From NCBI GenBank assembly GCA_030833825.1, contig JAURGL010000110.1:1-5350 (forward strand): a DNA stretch of 5,350 nucleotides, in the 5' to 3' direction. Below, piece after piece: positions 1 to 3,684 of the stretch. How positions within the stretch are numbered: position 1 is the first letter of the stretch; each line of letters opens with the position of its first letter. The stretch is from Vulcanococcus sp. SFB_649D_100_25 (GTDB lineage Bacteria; Cyanobacteriota; Cyanobacteriia; PCC-6307; Cyanobiaceae). Both the position numbers and the translations under genes were made by a program. The notes under the pieces were generated by a model. The model did no database searches. It saw only the letters and a program-made list of their open reading frames with translations, and was not told the DNA's origin.

Positions 1-60
1 ATCAACCTGCAAAACAGCTTTCAACCCCAGGACATCACGGGGCGCTCGAAACCCCTCTAG
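1..60 (+). CDS. C-terminal end of an unidentified protein (5' truncated)
   Basis: Reading from base 1, this frame stays open for 19 codons and ends at TAG (58-60). Fifteen of the 19 codons end in G or C, which matches the strong third-position GC of the confident genes here and favours this frame over the other two. The visible tail ends in RSKPL. Nothing in these few residues identifies a family, so no function is given. The next gene begins about 100 bases downstream with no convincing terminator between. Confidence 0.45.
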   Translation: MNLQNSFQPQDITGRSKPL

Positions 61-157
61 GCCCAGCTGTGAGCAAGGTCACGCTCCGCTCGGCTGCCGA
101 TCACGGAGATCCCCGTTCGCCGCGGAGAGGGTGAGTGCAGTCAAGACCCCACAAGCC

Positions 158-349
158 ATGACCTTCTCACTCCCCGGTTTCGATCAGTGGACCTTTCAAG
201 TGGTGATGTTCGGCAGCCTGCTGGTGCTCGAGGCCCTGCGGGATGGCCAAACCCTCAGCACCGTGATCGATCCGATGGACTCCACCTGCAGTCGCGCTCA
301 CGAGTTGCTCAACCGCCCCTGCTGCGCCCTGGTCGCCGCCCACCGATGA
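158..349 (+). CDS. Small hypothetical protein, coupled to a lipoprotein gene
   Basis: I do not recognise this 63-residue protein. Coding is supported by codon choice (52 of 63 codons end in G or C) and by its stop: TGA (347-349) overlaps the ATG of the next gene (346-348), an ATGA junction typical of translational coupling. The N-terminal half is hydrophobic and aromatic (FDQW, then VVMFGSLLVLEAL at about residues 15-27) but too short and mixed to call a membrane segment. The C-terminal half has three cysteines, Cys44 and the pair Cys55-Cys56. A GTG at 131 in the same frame would add nine residues and has a GGAG three bases upstream. I prefer ATG 158 because third-position GC is low before it, though it lacks a Shine-Dalgarno sequence. 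The start is uncertain; that the frame is translated is fairly likely. Confidence 0.6.
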   Translation: MTFSLPGFDQWTFQVVMFGSLLVLEALRDGQTLSTVIDPMDSTCSRAHELLNRPCCALVAAHR

Positions 350-699
350 AGCTCAGGATCTCCGTCGCGCTCCTGGTCACGGCAGTGGCCCTCATGGGCT
401 GCAGCAAGACCTTTGCCTCCAAGGCAGAGGCAGAGGCTGCCTGCAAACGCTGGATGCGTGAGGGCGGTGTCGTGTGGAGGGAGATTCCGGCGCCCCCGGA
501 CGCGCCCAAGGGCAGCGACACCCGCTGGTTCCCAGACTCCATTCGCTGGTGCGTGGATGAATCAGACACCCGGGAGTTCCGAGGTGGTTGGAGTGCCGTC
601 AAACCTGGCACTCGGATTCCTCAGCCCCGGGATGAGGCGGCGGTCCGCCGCGAGAATGAGCTGCTCGAGATGGTTGGGGAGAAGCGCTTCCGCTACTGA
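346..699 (+). CDS. Short putative lipoprotein, hypothetical
   Basis: This encodes 117 residues. The N-terminus is a clear lipoprotein signal: basic MKLR, a hydrophobic run at about residues 5-17, then the lipobox L16-M17-G18-C19. Signal peptidase II would cleave before Cys19, which would be lipid-modified and anchor the protein to a membrane. The mature part is about 99 residues, hydrophilic and rich in charged residues and tryptophan (W36, W44, W61, W68). Cys33 and Cys69 could form a disulfide in the periplasm; that is inference. I do not recognise the family. The start is fixed by the lipoprotein signal and by the ATGA overlap with the upstream small gene, so the two are probably co-transcribed and may act together. 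A weak inverted repeat (TCCCT 700-704 / AGGGA 715-719) right after the stop has no T-tract. Confidence 0.75.
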   Translation: MKLRISVALLVTAVALMGCSKTFASKAEAEAACKRWMREGGVVWREIPAPPDAPKGSDTRWFPDSIRWCVDESDTREFRGGWSAVKPGTRIPQPRDEAAVRRENELLEMVGEKRFRY

Positions 700-825
700 T
701 CCCTAGCCAGGTTCAGGGAGGCTGTGTTGAATCCCACGGATCTGCTGGCATCTGCAGCGGTTGGCACTACCAAAGGGAAAGCCCCGCATGCACGGGTTGC
801 AGCGATGTTCCATTCCCCCCATGCC

Positions 826-852
826 GTCCCCGCCCACAGCTCGCGCGGGGAC
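826..852 (+). other. GC-rich inverted repeat, 8-bp stem
   Basis: GTCCCCGC (826-833) pairs perfectly with GCGGGGAC (845-852) across an 11-base loop. No T-tract follows, so it is not a standard intrinsic terminator. The right arm ends immediately before the ATG at 853 of the candidate Cys-rich ORF, so the stem would enclose any ribosome binding site for that start. Confidence 0.5.
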
Positions 853-1032
853 ATGCAGATCGCCATGTTGCGTTGTCAGTTGCAGTTGCAGTGCAGCGGC
901 TGCGCCTATCTCCAAGGCGACCCCGCTTGCCACGGCTTTTGCGGGCTGCATGGGGCTGTTCTGAGCCCCTACGCCCATTTCTGGCGTGCCTGCACTGGCA
1001 AGCACCTCCGCATGGAGATCCCCCTGAACTGA
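853..1032 (+). CDS. Candidate small Cys/His-rich protein (uncertain)
   Basis: This is a possible 59-residue ORF that I do not recognise. The argument for coding is base periodicity: over about 64 codons ending at 1032, roughly 80% end in G or C, against nearer 58% and 50% at the first and second positions. That is the pattern expected of a gene in GC-rich DNA. The product has six cysteines: Cys8, a CxxC at 14-17, Cys26 and Cys30 (CxxxC), and Cys47. It also has four histidines (27, 33, 42, 51), a composition that could bind metal. Against it: no good Shine-Dalgarno spacing, no known family, and a hairpin abutting the start. In-frame alternatives are ATG 805 and ATG 865, and TTG 724, before which third-position bias fades. 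The high cysteine content could also be an accident of TGC-rich sequence. Confidence 0.28.
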   Translation: MQIAMLRCQLQLQCSGCAYLQGDPACHGFCGLHGAVLSPYAHFWRACTGKHLRMEIPLN

Positions 1033-1047
1033 CCGCCCATCAGGGGG
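1020..1047 (+). other. Inverted repeat, 8-bp stem, at end of candidate ORF
   Basis: CCCCCTGA (1020-1027) pairs perfectly with TCAGGGGG (1040-1047) across a 12-base loop. The stop codon of the candidate Cys-rich ORF (1030-1032) lies in the loop. Only two T residues follow, so terminator function is weakly supported, but the position fits a 3'-end structure. Confidence 0.4.
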
Positions 1048-1126
1048 TTGCACTGGTGGCTTCACCTGAGCCACAACAGAAGAGCAAGCGGGCAGCTTCT
1101 TCGTACCAACCATGCCCGCCACGACG

Positions 1127-1151
1127 GCCCTCGGATCCCCCCTCCGAGGGC
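1127..1151 (+). terminator. Strong hairpin, possible terminator or leader structure
   Basis: GCCCTCGGA (1127-1135) pairs perfectly over nine bases with TCCGAGGGC (1143-1151), leaving a seven-base loop TCCCCCC. On the plus strand the stem is followed by TTTCGATT, a short and interrupted T-tract, so an intrinsic terminator for a transcript from the left is plausible. The Nif11 ATG is only 44 bases further on and I see no promoter in between. If that gene is transcribed from upstream, the hairpin would sit in its 5' leader and could act as an attenuator. Confidence 0.45.
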
Positions 1152-1195
1152 TTTCGATTGGTCGGGCGCTGCCAAAACCCGCCGCTGTGTTCAGC

Positions 1196-1477
1196 ATGAA
1201 GACGGTTTATCCGATTGCACCCGTGTCTGCTGCTGATCTCAACGCATTCCTCTCCAAGGTTGGTAACAACGAGGCCATCCGCAGCAAGATCCACGCGGCT
1301 TCTGGGGTGAATGACATCCTTGCCATCGCCGAAAGCCATGGCTTCAGCCTCAGCAAACCCGCCGTGATCCGGGCCCATGCGGAAGCCCTCTCCAAGGCCT
1401 CTGATCAGCAGCTGGAGCGGGTCAACACCTGGGGTGATGCCCTGATGCACTGCTTTGGGGCCACTGATGCTGATTGA
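1196..1477 (+). CDS. Nif11-domain small protein (RiPP-leader-like, no GG site)
   Basis: This 93-residue protein carries a Nif11-type domain (Nif11-like leader family, TIGR03798/PF07862) at about residues 11-77. The hallmarks are DLNAFLSKV with a charged helix after it, the ILAIAESHGF segment (41-50), and the helix ending QQLERV (71-76). In picocyanobacteria this domain is often the leader of lanthipeptide precursors (prochlorosins), ending in a Gly-Gly site before a core peptide. Here the expected VAGG-like end reads V76-N77-T78-W79. The 16-residue tail (78-93) has one cysteine (Cys86) and two threonines (78, 90). It may therefore be a stand-alone Nif11 protein rather than a precursor. No modification enzyme or transporter is visible in the window. 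ATG 1112 in the same frame would add 28 residues but span the 1127-1151 hairpin, so I chose ATG 1196; neither start has a clear Shine-Dalgarno sequence. The gene is convergent with the thioredoxin-fold gene. Confidence 0.8.
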   Translation: MKTVYPIAPVSAADLNAFLSKVGNNEAIRSKIHAASGVNDILAIAESHGFSLSKPAVIRAHAEALSKASDQQLERVNTWGDALMHCFGATDAD

Positions 1478-1494
1478 GCCCTGGGCTTGAGATC

Positions 1495-1929
1495 TCAGCG
1501 TTTGGCGGAGCTGGGGTATTTGCTCCAGATCTCCAGCTCTTCCAGGCTCATCACGCCCTCACGGCGCTCTCCGTTGAGGTCCCAGGTGGGGTAAGCCCGA
1601 ACCTTGGCCCCCATGCAGCGCTGACGGCCCGGCTCATCCTTGTCGCATTCCACGTAGGGCAGCAGTTGCACGGCTTCGAGCCCGAACAGCTCCTTCTGGG
1701 TGTTGCAGTGGGGGCACCACCAGGCCCCATAAAAGATCGCTCCCACCTGCTTGAGGTGATCGGCCAATTGCTTCTGCCGCGGGCTGGAGGGCGCCAGGGC
1801 CGGCGCCGGTGCTTCAGCTGCTGCGCTGGAGTCAGCGGCAGCAAGGGATGCGGGGGCGGAGCCCAGGACTAACAGCCCTGAGATCAGGGCTGCACCCGTG
1901 AACCGTCTGCTTTGCCACCAGCGCGCCAT
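1495..1929 (-). CDS. Exported thioredoxin-fold protein, VKOR Trx-domain type
   Basis: This encodes 144 residues. The N-terminus is an export signal: basic region with Arg8-Arg9, hydrophobic core about 12-24, and a likely cleavage near A27-S28-L29-A30. An Ala/Pro-rich linker runs to about residue 50. The rest is a thioredoxin fold with W71-C72-P73-H74-C75, a second cysteine pair (95, 105) and the cis-proline motif Y113-P114-T115-W116. The FYGAWWCPHC and YPTW segments with a closing SLEEL closely resemble the Trx-like domain fused to VKOR in cyanobacteria (and to LTO1 in plants), which passes oxidising equivalents to proteins outside the cytoplasm. Here the domain stands alone without the four-helix VKOR part. 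I infer a thiol-disulfide oxidoreductase of the periplasm or thylakoid lumen, perhaps partnered by a VKOR encoded elsewhere. The frame extends upstream to 2184, but the signal peptide fixes the start at 1929. Confidence 0.85.
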   Translation of the reverse strand: MARWWQSRRFTGAALISGLLVLGSAPASLAAADSSAAAEAPAPALAPSSPRQKQLADHLKQVGAIFYGAWWCPHCNTQKELFGLEAVQLLPYVECDKDEPGRQRCMGAKVRAYPTWDLNGERREGVMSLEELEIWSKYPSSAKR

Positions 1930-2076
1930 CACCCTTGAGCCCTTGGATGGGGACAAGTTAAGGGGGATCGCCACCTCCAACAGGCGTTCGGCCTTCCGCC
2001 CCGTTGGGGTCTCGCCGGGACAACCCCACTGCTGGGACACTTGAGGGGCCGTTGTTCGTTCTTCCCCTTTGCAGCG
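1930..2076. promoter_or_regulatory. Divergent intergenic region, thioredoxin-fold gene / dnaJ
   Basis: These 147 bases separate two divergent starts, so promoters for both genes should lie here or slightly inside the genes. I find no convincing -35/-10 pair. The best minus-strand -10-like hexamer, TAACTT around 1957-1962, lacks a well-spaced -35. No CIRCE heat-shock operator (TTAGCACTC...GAGTGCTAA) is present. A 6-bp inverted repeat, TGGGGT (2005-2010) / ACCCCA (2023-2028), would lie in the dnaJ leader if transcription starts upstream of it. Confidence 0.4.
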
Positions 2077-3081
2077 ATGAGCGCCAACGGATACCGCGAC
2101 TATTTCAAGGTGCTTGGGGTCGAGCGGGGCGCGGACGGAGACACGATCAAGCGGGCCTTCCGCAAGCTGGCTCGTCAGTACCACCCGGATGTGAACCCCG
2201 GGGACAAGGGGGCTGAAGCCAAGTTCAAGGAGATCAGTGAGGCCTATGAGGTCCTCTCCGATCCCGATAAGCGCCGTCGCTACGAGCAGTTTGGGCAGTA
2301 CTGGAGCCAGGCTGGCGGCGCCGGTCCAGGCGGTGTCGATGTTGATTTCGGCCGTTACGGCAACTTCGACGACTTCATTAATGACCTGCTCGGGCGCTTC
2401 GGCGGCCCTGGCGGGGGCTCTGGCTTCCCCGGTGGTTTTGCCGGTGCCCCGGGCGGTTTCGGGGGGTTTGGATCAGGGTTCCCTGGCGGCTTTGGCACCG
2501 GAGGCTTTGCCGGGCCTGGCCCTGGTCGCTCCGCCGCGGCTCCGAACCTTGATGCGGAGGCCAGCATTTCCTTGAGCTTCTCGGAGGCATTCCGCGGCTG
2601 CGAGCGCACCCTCGCGGTGAACGATGAGCGCGTGCAGGTCCGGATTCCGGCCGGGGTGAAGCCCGGCAGCCGTCTGCGCCTCAAGGGGAAAGGCAACCTG
2701 CAGCCGGGCACGGGACGCCGTGGCGATTTGTACCTGAACCTTCAGGTGCAGGACCACCCTGTGTGGACCCTCGATGGGGATCAGCTCAAGGCTGACCTCC
2801 CCCTCAGCCTCGATGAGCTGGCCCTGGGCGGGGATGTTCGCGTTGCCACCCCGGATGGAGAGGCCACTGTGACCGTGCCCCCGGCGATGGCCGTGGGGCG
2901 CAGTCTGCGCCTCAAGGGGAAGGGGTGGCCCGTGAAAGGGGGACGCGGTGATCTCCTGCTCAGCCTCACCCTCAAGCAACCGGTGCGCTACAGCGATCAG
3001 GAACGCCAATTACTGGAGCAACTGCGGGCAGCCCGCAGCAGTGACCCACGCGCTGAATGGATCAGTGCTGCTCGCCTTTAG
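2077..3081 (+). CDS. dnaJ: Class B (type II) DnaJ/Hsp40 co-chaperone
   Basis: This encodes 334 residues. An N-terminal J domain (about 6-72) contains the invariant HPD tripeptide at 36-38, which stimulates Hsp70 (DnaK) ATPase, and the closing helix KFKEISEAYEVLSD. A Gly/Phe-rich linker follows (about 79-150) with repeated GGF and GFP units and a preserved FDDF segment near 97-100. The rest is two beta-rich C-terminal substrate-binding domains; each carries an LRLKGKG motif, followed by RRGDLYL in the first and GRGDLLL in the second. The CxxCxGxG zinc-finger repeats of class A DnaJ are absent, so this is a class B protein like CbpA and the additional DnaJ paralogues of cyanobacteria. It should act in the cytosol, delivering substrates to a DnaK not encoded in this window. 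ATG 2077 is chosen because the J domain starts directly after it. An in-frame TTG at 2041 adds twelve residues unlike the family. No grpE or dnaK adjoins it. Confidence 0.93.
   Translation: MSANGYRDYFKVLGVERGADGDTIKRAFRKLARQYHPDVNPGDKGAEAKFKEISEAYEVLSDPDKRRRYEQFGQYWSQAGGAGPGGVDVDFGRYGNFDDFINDLLGRFGGPGGGSGFPGGFAGAPGGFGGFGSGFPGGFGTGGFAGPGPGRSAAAPNLDAEASISLSFSEAFRGCERTLAVNDERVQVRIPAGVKPGSRLRLKGKGNLQPGTGRRGDLYLNLQVQDHPVWTLDGDQLKADLPLSLDELALGGDVRVATPDGEATVTVPPAMAVGRSLRLKGKGWPVKGGRGDLLLSLTLKQPVRYSDQERQLLEQLRAARSSDPRAEWISAARL
2672..2921 (+). repeat. 19-bp exact direct repeat within dnaJ
   Basis: The same 19 bases, GTCTGCGCCTCAAGGGGAA, occur at 2672-2690 and at 2903-2921, offset by 231 bases (77 codons, in frame). 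They encode the LRLKGK motif shared by the two C-terminal domains. Protein conservation explains the position, but the identical synonymous codon choice goes beyond it. Recombination between copies would delete 77 codons without a frameshift. Confidence 0.8.
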
Positions 3082-3086
3082 TGAAA

Positions 3087-3105
3087 GCGGGCCATTGTTG
3101 CCCGC
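3087..3105 (+). terminator. Weak terminator-like hairpin after dnaJ
   Basis: GCGGGC (3087-3092) pairs with GCCCGC (3100-3105) across a 7-base loop, five bases after the dnaJ stop. No T-tract follows, so termination is uncertain. Another perfect stem lies just inside the gene: CTGCGGG 3022-3028 with CCCGCAG 3032-3038, loop of three. Confidence 0.4.
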
Positions 3106-3237
3106 ATCGATCTACAGCTCACTGCAAAGATCCCGGGCTCATTGTTTTGGATAACGCTGCATTTTTGCTTCGTCCCTGAGGCGTTGGATGGTCCTGGCTG
3201 CGACCAGTTCCGCCGCGGCACCCGTTCCGATCTGCCG

Positions 3238-3246
3238 TGGTGTAAA
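3238..3246 (+). promoter_or_regulatory. Possible extended -10 element
   Basis: TGG followed by TGTAAA (hexamer 3241-3246) resembles an extended -10 (TGn plus TATAAT, four of six matches). It would start transcription about 20 bases before the ATG at 3272. No -35 is recognisable at the right spacing, so this is a weak suggestion. The rest of the 190-base gap (3082-3271) shows only the hairpin after dnaJ. Confidence 0.2.
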
Positions 3247-3271
3247 AGTGGGTGCTCTCAGCCCTGGATGC

Positions 3272-3541
3272 ATGGCCACCAAGCGCCGCAAGCTCAACAA
3301 GGAGATGGAGGCTGAGATGGCCGCGGCGCAGAAGAAAGTCGAGTTGATGTCAGCGAAGATTCGCGATATTCGCGATGAAGATATTCAGAATGAATTCGCG
3401 GAGGCCTTCGCGCGGGTGAGCGTCTCCCTCAGTCATCTGGTGGATGGGTATCGCGTCAACGGGTTCTGCGAAGAAACCGAGGGCACCCTCCATCTCTACC
3501 GCGGCCTGATGGAGCGCTTTGAAGAGGAATACGAGCTCTAG
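3272..3541 (+). CDS. Conserved-looking small hypothetical protein (89 aa)
   Basis: I do not recognise a named family. The 89-residue product is highly charged and predicted mostly helical. A basic start (ATKRRKLNK) is followed by a heptad-like amphipathic stretch (about 9-45, with KKVELMSAKIRDIRDEDI), then FAEAFARVSVSLSHLVDGYRV, and an acidic end FEEEYEL. A soluble coiled-coil or helical-bundle protein is a reasonable inference. The only cysteine is in NGFCEETEG. ATG 3272 is preferred because codons upstream, back to an in-frame ATG at 3188, lose the third-position GC bias and read as low-complexity Ala/Pro. Part of the gene (about 3356-3400) uses more A/T-ending codons than its neighbours. 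The stop (3539-3541) lies one base from the convergent tRNA, leaving no room for a terminator between them. Confidence 0.75.
   Translation: MATKRRKLNKEMEAEMAAAQKKVELMSAKIRDIRDEDIQNEFAEAFARVSVSLSHLVDGYRVNGFCEETEGTLHLYRGLMERFEEEYEL
3359..3376 (+). repeat. Perfect tandem 9-bp duplication
   Basis: ATTCGCGAT is repeated twice head-to-tail (3359-3367, 3368-3376), in frame, giving IRD-IRD in the 89-residue protein. It looks like a small slippage duplication within the helical segment. Confidence 0.85.
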
Positions 3542-3542
3542 A

Positions 3543-3616
3543 CGCCCCCTGATGGATTCGAACCATCGACCGGCTGCTTAGAAGGCAGCTGCTCTATCCA
3601 GCTGAGCTAAGGGAGC
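3543..3616 (-). tRNA. tRNA-Arg (anticodon UCU)
   Basis: The minus strand folds as a complete 74-base cloverleaf. The acceptor stem pairs GCTCCCT with AGGGGGC (one G-T pair), discriminator G. The D arm is GCTC/GAGC with the loop AGCTGGATA. The anticodon stem is GCTGC/GCAGC with loop CTTCTAA, giving anticodon TCT, which reads AGA and possibly AGG. There is a five-base variable region and a T arm GATGG/CCATC with loop TTCGAAT. The 3' CCA is not encoded, so it must be added by the nucleotidyltransferase. A CACAAT hexamer on the minus strand about 13 bases upstream (near 3630-3635) is a weak -10 candidate. The 3' end faces the stop of the plus-strand gene at one base distance. Confidence 0.96.
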
Positions 3617-3684
3617 TTGGCGTCTTCGCATTGTGCCAGTAGGGCCGAGGCTTCTATGGTGGTGTGCTGCACAGCTTTGTTGTC

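Larger units (their letters stand above)
700..1195. other. About 500 bases without a confident gene; hairpin-rich
   Basis: Between the lipoprotein stop and the Nif11 start I see no recognisable protein family on either strand. The stretch holds at least five inverted repeats: 826-852 (8-bp stem), 891-933 (interrupted stem), 952-969 (6 bp), 1020-1047 (8 bp) and 1127-1151 (9 bp). It also has a short CAGTTG direct repeat near 877-890. Most of the minus strand is open (703-1197), but that frame has no coding-like third-position bias. One plus-strand frame does from about 805 to 1032 and is listed separately as a candidate ORF. The segment could be a 3' region plus a structured leader for the Nif11 gene, an uncharacterised small RNA, or a small gene. 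I do not recognise tmRNA, 6S, SRP RNA, RNase P RNA or a known riboswitch in it. Confidence 0.6.

Noticed and set aside
1112..1195. Longer start for the Nif11 protein at ATG 1112
   Set aside because: The extension runs through a perfect 9-bp hairpin, has weaker third-position GC than clear genes, and is unlike the N-termini of Nif11 proteins, which begin close to the domain.
700..1195. Known structured RNAs (tmRNA, 6S, SRP RNA, RNase P RNA) in the gene-poor region
   Set aside because: I found none of their conserved core sequences by eye. A covariance-model search would decide.
703..1197. Minus-strand open frame of 164 codons in the gene-poor region
   Set aside because: No family resemblance. 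Its third position corresponds to the plus frame's first position, where GC is not elevated, so codon bias argues against it.
1478..1497. Terminator between the convergent Nif11 and thioredoxin-fold genes
   Set aside because: Only a short AGCC/GGCT stem and a 10-bp palindrome (1488-1497) that covers the stop codon; no T-tract on either strand.
1474..1872. Plus-strand open frame opposite the thioredoxin-fold gene
   Set aside because: The other strand encodes the CPHC thioredoxin motif and a signal peptide; this frame has no recognisable features.
1930..2076. Heat-shock operator (CIRCE) before dnaJ
   Set aside because: No TTAGCACTC / GAGTGCTAA pair is present.
1930..2184. Upstream extension of the thioredoxin-fold gene to 2184
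   Set aside because: It would bury the signal peptide internally and overlap the dnaJ J domain on the other strand.
2473..3009. Minus-strand open frame opposite dnaJ
   Set aside because: Antisense shadow of conserved DnaJ C-terminal domains.
3543..3616. tRNA-Arg as an integration site with an attached element
   Set aside because: No integrase and no duplicated tRNA 3' end is visible nearby, and the flanking genes look like ordinary chromosomal genes.
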